From Pachyseris speciosa (Eukaryota; Cnidaria; Anthozoa; Scleractinia; Pachyseridae), in assembly GCA_016490735.1 (NCBI GenBank), contig JAEMWC010000038.1, positions 722,001-786,000 on the forward strand: 64,000 nt of DNA, read 5' to 3'. Under the pieces are notes generated by a model that searched no databases, was not told the origin of the DNA, and was given only the letters and a program-made list of their open reading frames with translations. Positions 22,581-34,576 of this stretch are shown in pieces. The number at the start of each line of letters is the position of its first letter. Positions within the stretch are counted from its first letter, which is position 1. A program made the position numbers and the translations under genes.

Positions 22581-22820
22581 CTACTGTTAATTCCGACAAA
22601 TTCCCGACAATTGACCCGACCGCTCTACGAATATCACAGCCAAAACGAAGCACTTTTCAGCATCCAATATCTCTGGGATGCAATACCCGATCACTCTGAA
22701 ACTCCAGAATATGTTTATTTCTTACTTAAGCTACAAAATTCAATAAAAATTGACTTGAGAAAAAAACTTTGAAATTTTGGTTCATTTGACCTTTAATACA
22801 TCTTAATCAATGATTAGCGC

Positions 22821-23295
22821 TAACCTCAGCCTGAAAAGCTGTTTTCCGGCTCAGTCGTTATTTGCCGGGTATAGATGAGATTTTCGTCCGGGTCGACTAG
22901 AAGATAGTCGGTCTTTTAATTCAAATAATACTCATTCACGCCGTAAAGAACGAAGCAAATGAGATACTTAATTCACCTTAGCAGCCTTAGCAAGGCCGGC
23001 GTTTTCGACAGCAAAATCACTATATCACTTACCGTATACAAAATTGTGCTTTGGTCATTACGTAAACCTTTACAAGAATCGCCACGACACTTGAACCAAA
23101 ATTTTAGTTAAGCATTTTTGAACTGATTAGGATCCCATCCGTTCAACTGCCAGGTATGTCTTCCAATTCTCCTGGTAGATACTATGAACGCCATGGCTTG
23201 ACTTTGACTTGGCCCTCGATGCCTCGTTTCCGCGCTGCTCTCCCCAGATCATTCCGAGTAGCCGCCATTTTGGAATAAGGTGTATTTCCCACAAA
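22821..23295. other. No gene recognised; inverted match to 2.6 kb
   Basis: Lies between the ISL2EU-like element and the long-terminal-repeat element. Positions about 23,218-23,288 are the inverted copy of about 2,555-2,650 (CCGCCATTTTGGAATAAGGT). The rest shows nothing. Confidence 0.5.
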
Positions 23296-23354
23296 ATCTT
23301 TCCTTGGCTGACACAAAACGCTAAAGAGCTTTTATAGTTTTACTGGTACTTCCC

Positions 23355-23693
23355 ATGTCTTCCGAAGAACCTTCTTCAATTAATGATTCTCAGTGGCAAA
23401 GCGTCATCCAGTTAACGAAGAAAGCGCTTGCCAAACCACACCAGCATTTCTCTCGCAGACCCGTCCAATATAAAATTTATCAAAGCCAGCCCAGCCAGTC
23501 AACCCATTTCGGTGTTTTTAACATCCAAACGCTGATTCTTACCGGTTCAAACAAATTAAGACGACATGTTTATGGACGGCGAAACTTAATATTGTTGTTT
23601 ACAGGCCGCTTTCGACGAAGATCTCTAAAACGTTTTTCAAATTTTGACAACTTTATGTCAGATTTCGAGACGTGCACATGCACATGCATTTGA
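23355..23693 (+). CDS. Small open frame conserved in both terminal repeats (left copy)
   Basis: The frame starts MSSEEPSSINDSQWQSVIQL. Its first 66 or so codons are also open, almost unchanged, in the inverted right repeat (minus strand, from 37,068). Beyond that the two copies diverge in frame. It may be a first exon lying in the repeat that faces the element's interior, or a chance frame kept only because the repeats are young. No domain recognised. No ribosomal or splice evidence settles it. Confidence 0.3.
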   Translation: MSSEEPSSINDSQWQSVIQLTKKALAKPHQHFSRRPVQYKIYQSQPSQSTHFGVFNIQTLILTGSNKLRRHVYGRRNLILLFTGRFRRRSLKRFSNFDNFMSDFETCTCTCI

Positions 23694-24333
23694 TCGGCTT
23701 TTTTTTTTACTCGAGCTTTAATGCTTAATTTTACGAGGACTCATTGTGATTACGTGTTATTAAGTAAGGGCAAACGTTTCTTAACGCTGTTGAGGTACCA
23801 AGGTCGAAAAACAGTCAGCCAAGCCGAGTAAAAACACTCGTTCGCTTGCAAAGAAAACAACGTAACAAAAAAAAAAAACAAACAATTCAACTACTTCTTT
23901 GCGTCCAAACCGAGTACAGATGATTGTTATTTATATCCATTCGAGAGAAAAATACAAGTTTCATTCCTGAACAAAAGTAACAACGATTAAACCAAATGTT
24001 AAGCTTCTATTTATTTAATTTACCTCACTGTCCTGCGCTGTGTTGTAGAGGTTTCTACCGCTTGAAAATACGTAAGCTTCAGTAAAGTAAAAACAAGCAT
24101 CCGCAAAAATAGCAAACGGTTTATCCAAAGAAAGAGCTTTTTCCACAGAGTTTGAGCTACTCGTTCCTCCCATTAACACAGGTGAACTGTTAAGAGCAAA
24201 TGTGGGCAAAAATCGAACATTTTCAAAATTTAGCGGCAACAGCCAAAAAATCAATTCGGCTCATATTCTCAAGTTAGGTAGGCCTTAGAGTGAAACAAAT
24301 CACTACATACTTCGTTTGGCTGAATATCAACTT

Positions 24334-24341
24334 ATGAATAG

Positions 24342-24384
<43 letters not shown>

Positions 24385-24416
24385 GAAGTGAGACACGAAA
24401 ATTTGGTTTATCAACG

Positions 24417-24447
<31 letters not shown>

Positions 24448-24531
24448 GGATTCGATTAGCTGACGTTTCGAGCGTTAGCCCTTCGTCGGAGCGAATCGAG
24501 GAATTGTGGGTTGTGTATCAACTTACTTTCG
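24334..24531 (-). mobile_element. Penelope-like element fragment with hammerhead
   Basis: This insertion is absent from the right terminal repeat. TATCAACTTA occurs at both edges (about 24,327 and 24,522) and looks like the target duplication. The interior has ATCAACGGAGTTGATAAT and a hammerhead core, typical of Penelope-like LTR-type ends. No coding sequence. Confidence 0.65.
24449..24497 (-). ncRNA. Hammerhead ribozyme-like motif (minus strand)
   Basis: On the minus strand: stem I GATTCG pairs with CGAATC. Between them lie CCGACGA (core CUGANGA with one U-to-C change), a stem-II hairpin GGGCTAACGCTC, then GAAAC and GUC. Stem III is almost absent, as in the minimal hammerheads of Penelope-like elements. 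The core substitution probably weakens cleavage. Confidence 0.6.
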
Positions 24532-25472
24532 AAAAAATCGATAGTAACTGAATTCCGTCAAAATGCCGCTTTTGGTGCTCACAATTTCAGACGAATCTCG
24601 AAGCTTCGCTCAAGCAAATATAACAACCTGGACCAATAAAAACTATCAAATCTTGAAAAACAACATCGAAACATTTGCTGACAGCAATGTGAGCAATTCT
24701 TGGCCATTTATTTACAAAATCTAATTAAATTTATCTTATCTACTTTTAACTCGATTAAAAATAGGTCAGAAGTAACCCCTTATTTAACTATGTGCTACAC
24801 AAAATAATTGACTGAAAATCTGCATTTTGGAAGTCAAAGTGTAGTTCTTTTCGTTCTCCAAAGCATTTTTTGAGGAAATGATTCAGCTCGTTTTAATTAA
24901 ATTTAGAAGTTGGGTAAAATGCGCTGATTCGTCGGCGCCGTTAATTAGTCGGAAATGTACACACATACACGCAAACTCAATATTTTCGCATTTTAAGTCC
25001 AATCTACAACTTATTTAACATAATATCCTCATACCTTCATGTTGTTGTATCGAAGAAGAGGGTTGCAGTCCTAAAATTGTTACATCGTTCACGTAAAAAT
25101 AGTATAACTTGGCAGGATAGCGCAACACCTCCTGATCATGAGCTGTTTACAAAGCGTATTTCAGGGTTTTGATTCGAGGTTTTTCTGTTCCCATTTCGTT
25201 GAAAAGGAGGCTGTTATTACTTCACATAAGATCTTTGCTTAAATATCGAACAGCGAACCAAATGTAAGTGCAATGTCGCTCGTTCAGGGTCACGTTCTCA
25301 TGTGGCGGAATAACGCTAATTAATTCTACTGAAATCCGTGACATCTGTGCAAGAATTGAACATTGGACTGTGAAATACGTGGATTAGGGAATGTAGGTCG
25401 CGTTTTAAATATACGAAGCAGGAACGAATATTTTCGCAGGCCAGGAATTCAAGCCTTGTTTGCATTAGACAT

Positions 25473-28400
25473 TTAGTTAATGCTTTTACAACCACACTTG
25501 TTAACTAATTCTTGCAGAATATCCAGATAGGGCTGCTTGCGCTTGCTGGTTATTGAAGATACGTCTAACTCAAGCGCGGTGCAAATCTCCCGGAGCATGC
25601 CTACGGAAAACTTTGATAGCCTGGACTGGCACACGATTTTACAAATGTTGTATTTGTCAAACATGATTGGATGCTGTAGAGCAAAAGTCTCCATTACTTC
25701 CTCAGTCAGCTCTTGGATGTCTTTCTCTGTGTTTGCCTCATGTCTTTCAATGTCTTCACCGCCAGTGCCTTCGAAATGTTAGTAGGATCAGCCTTTTTTC
25801 CGGTGCGTTCCCCTTCCTGGAACACTTCAGTAAGATAGTTATTCTGAGCATCGGTGAGGTTTCTTCTTGTTGCTGTTGCTGACTTAAGAGCCCATCCCAT
25901 CGGTAGTGCTGAACCTTCACCCTCTAACGACATGACTACATCTTCATCCACAGTTTCTGGAACAACACCAGCTCCATGCTCCAGTTTAGCTGCGTATAAT
26001 GTCATTGCTTTGTCGTACAGTGTTTCGTGTTCTAGGGCATACTTGTGTTTGCCACACTCCAGTTGTTTTTCTAAGGACGAGAATTGTTGGAAGGATTTGA
26101 TACAGCCCTCCTCTGGACAATTAAACAGTCGGCTTCCTTTTTCACAGTTAGTTTCGTCGTCACTGCCATTCTCTGTTGCTGAAGCCTTTGCCAATTCCGC
26201 TGTTTGCTTATCGCGTCGTCTAGCTTTGACGGTTTGAAAAGAAACGTTGGAGTTCCCATTATCTGCATGCTTGTTTAACTGAAGAAGAGGGCTACTGCTT
26301 CGTTGACGGAAACTGCTCCAAGGTAAAAATTTACCGCAACCAACTCCATACGCTCTCCATACTAGCACACCTTCGTTGGAGTATGCAATGTTATTAATGA
26401 AACTTACTCCTTCCCACTGCACCGGCGTAGACTTTGCAGTAGTTTGTGGACCGCTCACTGTCACGCTGACTCCAGCCATTCCGCCAGATGACTCAATGGC
26501 TGTCATCATTTGCGAGGCTATCTCGATGTTGTGGCCAGCATTGAGATAGATTCTCATGTGGCTTTTTATTGTGGCGGCCTGACGGTCGCATGAGCCTTTT
26601 CCACCTTGGGGGTCTCAAACGTCAACGCGCTTCAGGTTGATTCCATGCTTGGTTGCCACTCGATGGACCAATAGTAACGTTGACGCGAAATGATAACACC
26701 CCGAGTTATCTTGCCTGAGGTAAACAGAGTTTATTTCTGTCATGATTTCTTTAAGTTGAGTGAGAACGTCGTCAATAATGGCAAGAACTGTCCTGAGTGC
26801 AGCTTTCAAAAGAATGCACGAAAGTTAACATTTCAGTTTGAAATTCATTATTGGCATTGTTTCTCATAGCTACACTGATATGCCAAGGAATTCCACGCTT
26901 TCCGAACCAGTCGCTTTGGCTTTCACGGAATTTTCTTGGCAAGAACTTCATTGCCCAATCCATAGTAAGAAAAACGGACTTTGCATCAAGATTTTCAAGG
27001 ATTTCGTGCCTTGCCGCATCCTGGTTTATCGCCCGAAGAAGGTGGGACGTCCAAGCTTGAATATTCTGTCTTGCTTGTGTCATTGTGGCTATGTTAAAGC
27101 GATACCTGGATAAGTTAGGCATCCATCTCTGCAAATCCTTCAAAGTCAGTTTGTCTGCCATGATGGATAAAATCTGTCTTCGAGTGCTCCAGTGAGTCGC
27201 ATTGTTGTAACATTCAGTGAGAGATTCCATTAGAGAGGAGTCGATAGTAGTTTCTTCAAGCTTTGATTTAACCAGTGAGGAGAGCAGCATTTCAGAGTCC
27301 TCAGGGGCAATTTCATTCAAACATGCATTAACAGTTTGTCGCGCCTTTCGGGTATAATACCGTTTTGTCCGTTCGGATGCTTCTACCCACGGTTTTTCCA
27401 AAGAATGGCGGATTAGACTAATATCCCTTGAAGTGAGGAACTCGTTCAGCTTTTTTCTTGGTGAGCCACTTTTTTCCTCGGAGAAAGACGGCTCGTAAAG
27501 ACTTGCTTCTAATGTGGGCCTTAACTTTGAAGTGAAAGAGACTTCATGAGGCTCCCCTCCTATCTCCTCTTCCATTTCTTTCTGAATCGAAAAAAGGAAA
27601 AGCAATTCATAAACTCCAAGATATTTGTCTTATTATTATGCTTTACATTAGATAACATAACAACATAACATAACACTAATTTAAAGTTTAAAATGTAGAT
27701 AACACGAGTATAGAGATGGACCTTATTATATTGTTTTGCATCAAGGTTCTGTAACCAGCCTCCTGGTATAAACATATATATGCAAAAGGGGGCTAGGTCC
27801 TGGGACAAGTTTCTGAGAATAGTCTTTCTGAACCTGGCGTGTAGTATTTTATTGGCACGAACACTACAAGTTAAGAAATGTGGTCAAAGCTTACCAGAGT
27901 AAGCATTTCCATGTGTTCAGCAATATTAACGGCCTGGATGGCGACAGATGGTGAAGTTACAGTAGCTGCTTCTTTCTCGTCTGTAACAAGGGCTCGTAGG
28001 GTTTTTCGACATGTTACGCAGATACCTGAAGGAAATTAAGAGCTGTCAGAAGTTAATTATGCAATTTGTAGGAAACAAAAATAAATTTCAGGTGAGTTGA
28101 ATAGATAAACATGCAAAAAGTCAGTTCACCTGAGCCAACTTGAAGAAACACTCCTGTTCTCTTTAATATGATTTGAGAATCCTGTTTCCCTATTCCTCTA
28201 TCACACTTTGGCCAGGTTCTGTCACTTTTGCCATGATTTGATATTTCAGATGGAGCTCTGCACCTCGCACTAGCGCCTCTCGTCCACCCCAAACCAAGCT
28301 TTGCACGATGCGAGGGACTTATTGTCATAGAATATATGTTAACAGGAGAAGAGAATATGGCTGCTCGGCTGAGGATTGGGTCAACTTCGTCTTTTGGCCC

Positions 28401-28543
28401 GGAAAAACCGAAACTGGTTAAATTGTTATCAATCTGCTTTGAACAGGCTAGTAGAGGTATAATTACCTTTTCGTGTTTCTGGATCGTTTGTCGAAACCAC
28501 AGTTTTCTCCAACTATAGCTTTGAACGAGCCGTAGACATCCAT
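25473..28543 (-). pseudogene. Multi-exon RQDN-family gene of the long-TIR element
   Basis: Unnamed family; I recall similar many-copy proteins in cnidarians. Exons: a possible start MDVYGSFKAIVGENCGFDKR (28,543-28,467); 28,433-28,130 with GLGWTRGASARCRAPS; 28,025-27,895 with GICVTCRKTLRAL; and 27,581-25,473. The GSG/IC and TL/KE junctions keep frame with GT-AG sites. The intron after exon 1 would be only about 33 bp and out of phase, so exon 1 is doubtful. The long exon has MDWAMKFLPRKFRESQSDWF, then YLRQDNSGCYHFA, DPQGGKGSCDRQAATIK and a C2H2-like CPEEGC block. The paired Asp blocks could be a DDE/RNase H core, which is inference. Lesions: a frameshift near 26,800, a stop after RVDV at 26,615, and a frameshift near 25,765. 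Confidence 0.7.
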
Positions 28544-28684
28544 ATTAAAAAACACCACACGCGACGCAGTTGACAGTGTTTCGACCGAGTGTTTTGACAA
28601 TACTTCGTGCGAATTTCTATTGACAATTGACGGGCGTCGATAAAGGGAGGAACAGGGACCATTCCTAAGAATTCCGGAACATCA

Positions 28685-28722
28685 GTCGATCGATCGATCA
28701 ATCAATCAATCAATCAATCAAT
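28685..28722. repeat. (CGAT)n-(CAAT)n microsatellite
   Basis: Short tetranucleotide run. The Harbinger element is inserted at its end, its AAT target copy being the last bases. Confidence 0.9.
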
Positions 28723-29030
28723 AGTCGTGGTTATACTAGCCCTTTTACCCATGGGTAAATAGCGTTTGCCCACGGGAAAAGACGTTTTTGTGTGTAACCG
28801 CTTTTCCCAGACCGAAACTGCCCTAGGGTTATTTCCATGGACACATAAAAAAGAACAAAAGAATTTCCCATGACAGTTCCTGAACTGAAAAGTACGGTTT
28901 ATCTGCTCCCTGAGGTGGCTTGGCCAATCATAAAGCAGAACGCAGCTAATACAGGAAATCGCGTGAGGCGCTCTGAGGTGACCTCTGAAGCACTTGGCTA
29001 ATTTCGCGCCTACTTCTAGCACGAGGTAAC

Positions 29031-30156
29031 ATGGCAGGGTTTCGTGCATCACTGTGAGTATTTCTTTCTTTATTTATTTTCATGAGTTTGCCCTTCAGAC
29101 TGCCAGTTACGAAGTTGATTAAATTATAATCTTTCTGTTTATCTGTTTATAGGAACGCTAGTCAAAATGAAGATCCCTATTACAACGGATATTTATTTGC
29201 GGCACGAAATCAAATAAGGCCGCAGGGAATCAACAACACCGGTAATACCCTGTATGGTGTTAGCATGGCTCAAAATCAGCCTCCCCTGCATTATCCAGCG
29301 ATGTTAAATCCCTACCCGATTTACCAGAACCCTGTACCCGATACTAGCAATCACCTTCAGTTTGAACCAGACAGGGACAGCGCTAGTCCAACTCCAAGTG
29401 AATCCTCTAACCGAAGCGACGATCGTAACAAGCGCAGCAGCTGGTCGTTTACTGAAGAGAGATGTTTAATTGCCGCTTTTAAGGAGTACTACGATAGACT
29501 TAAGTCTACAAAAAGCAGTCAAGCCAAAAAAAAACATATGGGAAGATATTTTGAAGCAGTTTCAAAGTATGTGCTTTGACAATGGCGTGGAATCTGAAAA
29601 GTCATTAGCGCAGTTAAAGGAGAAGTGGCGGGCGCTCTTGGATAAATACAAAAGCGTGTGTGATAACAACAATCGCACGGGAAGGGAACGGAAAACGTTC
29701 AAGCACTATGAAGACATCGACGAATTTATGGCCTCATCAGACAAAGTGAATCCAAGATTTGTCAAGGAAACGAAAGCCCACCGACAGGATTGTAGCTCTG
29801 ATGATACCGACGATATTTTATCGACCGGAAATCAAGATTGCAGTAAGAAACCAGAGAAACGGCCGCCCAGCTCTGCTGAAGGCGATAGCGCGGATGCAGA
29901 GAAAACTGGAAAAACTGGGCAAAAGGATGAAAAAGGACCAAAAAAGAAGAAGAAAAGGCTTAGCGGCGATGACATGGAGCTAGTAATCTTTGACATGATG
30001 AAGTCACAGCAAGAAGCCATCCAAAGATCCGAAGAGAATGACGAGAGAGTTTTTGAAGCTCTCCTCAAATCTCAGGCAGAAGCACAGCGACAACACCAAG
30101 AATTTGTTGTGTCTGTGTTAGGAAAACTCGGAGACATATTTGCTTCCAAAAAATAG
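29031..30156 (+). CDS. Harbinger SANT/Myb-like DNA-binding protein (one frameshift)
   Basis: Exon 1 (29,031-29,053) encodes MAGFRAS and ends at a GTGAGT donor; exon 2 starts at 29,153 after TTATAG and continues in frame (NASQNEDPYYNGYLF). The SANT/Myb domain runs from SSWSFTEERCLIAAFKEYYD to EKSLAQLKEKWRALLDKYKS. A basic stretch (KKKKKRLSGDD) and a helical end (MKSQQEAIQRSEENDERVFE) follow; stop at 30,156. In Harbinger elements this protein binds the ends and helps the transposase enter the nucleus. The frame breaks in the run of A at 29,526-29,534: the first frame ends at 29,579 and the second carries on. That could be a real lesion or a sequencing or assembly slip. Confidence 0.85.
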
Positions 30157-30402
30157 GTTTAACTCAGCGCTTTTATTCCAAAGAAAAAAGGAATTGTTTA
30201 CATGATTGTTGCAAAACTGCAAAAAGATTTTTAATTGATCTTGAATAGTATTTTGGACACTGAAATACACAGTGCTGTAAAATGGTTACAACCGCTGTTT
30301 CTTAAGTATAATAGACGTTACAGTTGTTTAGCAAACAGAATTATTATATTTCCTGTAATTATCCCGTATAAAATTCTACACCATTTTTGATTGATTTTAT
30401 AT

Positions 30403-30405
<3 letters not shown>

Positions 30406-30463
<58 letters not shown>
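30406..30463. repeat. (TA)n microsatellite
   Basis: About 58 bp of uninterrupted TA between the two Harbinger genes. Confidence 0.95.
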
Positions 30464-30468
<5 letters not shown>

Positions 30469-30612
30469 TTATTCAATCTGCTGTTACTTTCTGGTTTGGA
30501 TCATTGGGATCAGATATATGATTGCTTAAATAAATTGCAAAGCAAAATATAATTATTTCGTAACCTTCTATAATTTAGGACGCAAAGAGGACAAAGTCAA
30601 GGGGATATATGT

Positions 30613-31893
30613 CTATTGATTTGCAACGTATTGAACAAGGGCTTGTAGAACCGCAGCTGCAGCCTGGGAGGGGGGGCCGCCGTCGTCATCATCATCATCA
30701 TCGCTATCATCATCATCACTATCATCTATGTCGAGTTCATCTCCTCGTAAAACACAAATGTTATGTAGCACGCAGCAGGCGATGATAGTGTCAGGTATTC
30801 TGTCACTGTCTTCGTCTAGGCGCTTAAGTAATACCCTCCACCTTCCTTTGGTCATACCAAATGCGTGTTCGGATACTATTCTCGCCTTGGATACCTCTCG
30901 GTTGAAATTCCTCTGGTCGCGCGTAAGCCCACCGTTATCCTTAAATGGTCGGATGAGCTAGGCTTTGTTTGGATAAGCAGTGTCTCCCACGATAAGTGGG
31001 CGCACTACAGTTCCGCCTAAGTCAAATGAAGGTTCCATTAGGATATTCTCATCTTCAGCAGCCCAATAAAGGTCAGTTAAACGCAGCATCCGAGCATCAT
31101 GTAGACTTCCAGGAAAACCAGTGGCCACGGATAAATAGAGGCCGGAGGCATCAACTATTCCCTGTACTAAAAAACTGTAGAAATGTTTCCGGTTAAAGTA
31201 GTCTTCATGGTTAATTTTCGGGGCCTTAATAGGTACATGGCTTCCATCTATTGCTCCAACTACATTAGGTAATTTACTTTTATTGTCGAAGCCTTTAATT
31301 TTTTTAGCTATCTCTGCTGCAGTAGAAGGAAATTTGATAAACTCATCTTGAAGTCGGCATATTTCTTGAACAAATTCATGGCAACACTTTATAACAGTCG
31401 GTTTTGCCAACCCAACCATCAGTCCACACGAGCGGTAGCACTCTCCAGTAGCTAGTCGCCAGAGGCTTGCACCGACGCGCTTTGGAACTGGAATGGCATC
31501 TCGCATCCTAGTGTTTTGCCGCTGGAGCGCCGGTCCAACGAGCTGGCATATATATTCAAAGGTATCGCGCGAAACTCTAAAGTTTTCTTTCCACCAGTGA
31601 TCCAGTACATTGTTATTTAGATGTTCCTGAAACCAGTTCTGTGGTCGTGGAAATACCCAAGCTCTTCTAGGCCGGCGAGCAAATTGGCGACGAGCTCGTA
31701 AATTTAAATACAATGCCGACAAACCTTGCAGGTAGCGTAATCGAAAGCGCCTTCTTCGGTGTCTTCTCGCAAAAAACTGCTGGACTGTTATGTTTATGGA
31801 AGACTGACGAATAATAAGCAGGAGAATCACTGAAATTAATCTTACTAGATCTCGATTCGTGTCATCCATGTTGATCTCCACTTTTCCCGCCAA
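30613..31893 (-). pseudogene. HARBI1-type DDE transposase with one nonsense codon
   Basis: The frame of 427 codons has a single stop (TAG, codon 312, at 30,958-30,960), where relatives usually have Trp. Visible parts: a basic N-terminus (RRHRRRRFRLRYL), an HTH-like region (CYRSCGLMVGLAKPTVIKCC, about 152-171), the first catalytic Asp in VVGAIDGSHVPI (D216), the second in IVGDTAYP (D304), and the Glu in RIVSEHAFGMTKGRWR (E342). LHNICVL follows, then an acidic Asp/Ser run and an Ala-rich end. All three catalytic residues are kept. With the stop, the product would lack the catalytic Glu and be inactive. One base change separates it from an open gene, so the copy is young. It converges with the SANT gene. 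Confidence 0.92.
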
Positions 31894-32058
31894 TTCACAA
31901 GGTCAGTTAGCTCATATCTAATTATATTTTACCCTGAGGGGTGTCTTTTACTGTGTAACCGCATCCCCAAGGGTAAAGTGAAACCTGAGCTAAACCAAAC
32001 CCAAACCATTTACCCTCTGGAAGACCCCCAACCCAAGGTGTGTGTGACCACTACTAAT

Positions 32059-32701
32059 GAAACTAACAATCAATAGAAATTAATAAGAAAGTAAAGAGAA
32101 AACAAATAAATTCAATACATCAGTTTCTTAAAAAACACTTGTAAATCAATTAATCAAGGAATAAAAAATGTATAAACGAAACGTGGGAAATTTTCTTACC
32201 TCCACAGCCTCCAGTCTCTCGTCAATGAAAAATCATAACGGAAAACAGAATTGAAAACGATAAGCACCATCTCTTTGGGTTCATTTTCTGATTTTGGAAA
32301 AATCCTTACCTTTATTCAAGGAAACGGTCATCCCACGCGGTTCCTTCGTGGTGGCTCTAATCAATTTGTCATGTAGTGTTCTGATAGGTAGAGCAATTCT
32401 ACTGGGCCATATCAAACCTCTAAATGATAATTACATTACGTGAAACACCACGTATCTACCGAACCAACCTCTCAATTTCATTTGATCAGTTTGACTTTAA
32501 TTCATTTTAAAATAATATTCGATCAAAGAAAAGTAAGAGAACAGGAAGTTTGAAAACTCTTTTTATCGTAAGTGTGAGCTTTATCCACCTAAAAAAAAAT
32601 AATTTACAAAATACATTGATATTTTAATTAATAAGGATGGGGGTTAAATGATTGTTTACTCTTGTTTTGCCTATTTAAAACTCGACCTAATTTTCCGAAG
32701 C
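32059..32701. other. No gene recognised (interior of the long-TIR element)
   Basis: A+T-rich sequence between the Harbinger insertion and the right terminal repeat; nothing codable. Confidence 0.5.
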
Positions 32702-34329
32702 CCATGTGTTTCACAGTCCAGTGTTCCACTCCAGACAATTTCAGTAGACCTCGTTTTGAATTAATTAACGTTATTCCGCCACGCGAGAACATTTCCTTGA
32801 ACTAGCGACGTTCCGCTTACATTTGGTTCGCTGTTCGGTTGAAGACTAATATTTAAGGAAAGATCTCTTATGTGAAGTAATTGCTGCCTCCTTTTCAACG
32901 AAATGGGAACAGAAAAAACCTCAAATCAAAAACCCCGAAATAAGCTTTGTAAACAGCTCATGATCAGAAGCCGTTGCGCTATCCTTCCAAGTTATACTGC
33001 TTTTGCGTGAACAATGTAACAATTTTAGGACTGCAGCCTCTTCTTTCCCACAACGACATGAAGGTATGAGGATATTATGTTAAATAAGTTGTAGATTGGA
33101 CTTAAAATGCAAAAATATTGAGTTTGCGTGTATGTGTGTACATTTCCGACTAATTAACGGCACCGTCGAATCAGCGAATTTTATCCAACTTCTAAATTTG
33201 ATTAAATCAAGCTGAATCATTTCCCCAAAAAATCCTTTGGAACGAAAAGAACTACACTTCGACTTCTAAAAGGCAGATTTTCAGTCAATTATTTTGTGTA
33301 GCACATAGTTAAATAAGGGGTTACTTCTGACCTATTTTTAATCGAGTTAAAAGTAGATAAGATAAATTTAATTAGATTTTGAAAAAAGTGGACAAGAATA
33401 GCTCAAATTGTTGCCAACTTATGGCTTGATGTTGTTTTTTAAGATTTAGTAGTTTTTATTTGTCTAGCTTGTTTCATTTGGTGACGCAACGCTCCGAGAT
33501 TCGTCTGAAATTGTGAGCACCAAAAGCAGCATTTTGACGGAATTCGGTTATTATCGATTTTCTCGACAATAAATCGATATGCAACCAAACAAAGTGTGTA
33601 GTGATTTGTTTCCCATTGAGGCCTAGTTAACTTTGAAATATGGGCGAAATTGATTTTTCAGCTGTTGCCACCAAATGTTTGACCATTGGTAACATTCGCT
33701 CTTAAGTGACCTTTCTTAGTGAGATGCAAGATGCCGCGGTAAAGTGAAAGCCCTTGAAGCGTTGAATTATACTGTTTTCAACCGCAAATCGATCCAAGTT
33801 TGAAGCTTTTCTTTAGAAAAATCGCTCTTCCCTTCATCACTTGAAAATTCACCTTCCGGAGTATCTTTTGACAACTTCTTGATTTGTATGCTTTTTGCGC
33901 GAATGTAAAGACAAACTTCGATCGAAGATGAAGTTGTTTTGCTCAAAATGAAGAAACCAAGTGAATGTGAAATTACGAGCCGCAGAAAGCGCGCGAAAAA
34001 TTAAGCCTCGATTTGGTTTTGGTGTCCCACACCTGGCTTGAGCCTGCGATCAAATTGAAAGCAATTACCTGGTCAGCGGTCAACTTCAAAAAAAACAGCT
34101 GACCTCGATGAGGTCTCAACTTGAGCCCGCGATATGGTCACGTGACAATGGTCAGCGGATACCTTGTTTTGACAGGTGTCAATTGGCTATAAGATGGATG
34201 TCCAGTATCAAAGATGTACGCTGGGTGTAAACTGTAAACTAGCTAGTCAGCTGCTGGGCCAGGTGGAGTATGGCCGCCATGTTGGATTATTATGATTATT
34301 ATTAGGATATTATTAGTTATTGGGCAACA

Positions 34330-34545
34330 CCACCGTCGTCGTCGTCGTCGTCGTGCGCGCCCACGAGCAATACCGCTAGCCATTTTTAGCGGAGCACCAT
34401 ACCTATAGAAACCCCTCAACTGCTTTTCTCATGGTAAAAATGGCTAGCGGTATTGCTCGTGCGCGCGCACGACGACGACGACGACAACGACGACGACGAC
34501 GACGTACGACAACGACGACGACGACGGCGTACAATTGTTGACTTA
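34330..34545. repeat. (GTC)n/(GAC)n foldback
   Basis: (GTC) repeats, then CACGAGCAATACCGCTAGCC, a spacer, the exact complement of that block, and (GAC) repeats. The spacer word ACCTATAGAAAC recurs inverted, with its neighbours, at about 39,983-40,026. It could form a long hairpin. Confidence 0.85.
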
Positions 34546-34576
34546 TTCGATTACGTGTCCCATTCAAAACTCAACT

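Larger units (their letters stand above)
17695..22820. mobile_element. ISL2EU-like element with P2X7-ballast and THAP genes
   Basis: The left end reads GGGCCCAGTTGCTCGAAGCA and then GGTTAGCGCTAACC. The right end carries the inverted GGTTAGCGCTAAT (to about 22,812). Inside both ends are matching inverted blocks, AAAGGTCAAATGAACCAAAA (about 17,776 and 22,771) and TGACGTCACTATTGGCGAG (18,003 and 22,562). The outermost GGGCCCAGTTG is lost on the right. It holds two convergent genes: a P2X7-ballast-like gene on the plus strand and a THAP gene on the minus strand. Another 1.24-kb transposon lies in an intron. The element type is inferred from end sequence and gene content; the DDE part of the transposase is not found inside. 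Confidence 0.65.
23296..25383. repeat. Left terminal inverted repeat (~2 kb) of a 13.8-kb element
   Basis: It begins CACAAAATCTTTCCTTGGCT and matches, inverted, the sequence from 37,118 back to about 32,702. It differs from the right repeat by a 15-bp insertion near 23,327 and by a Penelope-like fragment at 24,334. The right repeat in turn carries a TTAA element. I see no clear target-site duplication outside the repeats. Confidence 0.8.
28720..32058. mobile_element. PIF/Harbinger transposon, complete ends, two genes
   Basis: The element (28,723-32,055, 3,333 bp) is flanked by AAT on both sides. Its ends are AGTCGTGGTTATAC and, inverted, AGTAGTGGTCACAC. It encodes a SANT/Myb-like protein (plus) and a HARBI1-type transposase (minus) that converge on a (TA)n run, the standard two-gene plan. 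Each gene has just one disabling change. It is inserted in the RQDN-gene element, upstream of that gene. Confidence 0.9.

Noticed and set aside
25854..27113. Plus-strand frames of 91-127 codons
   Set aside because: Shadows of the minus-strand RQDN gene.
29832..30068. 78-codon Ser/Phe-rich minus frame
   Set aside because: Antisense shadow of the Lys-rich end of the Harbinger SANT protein.
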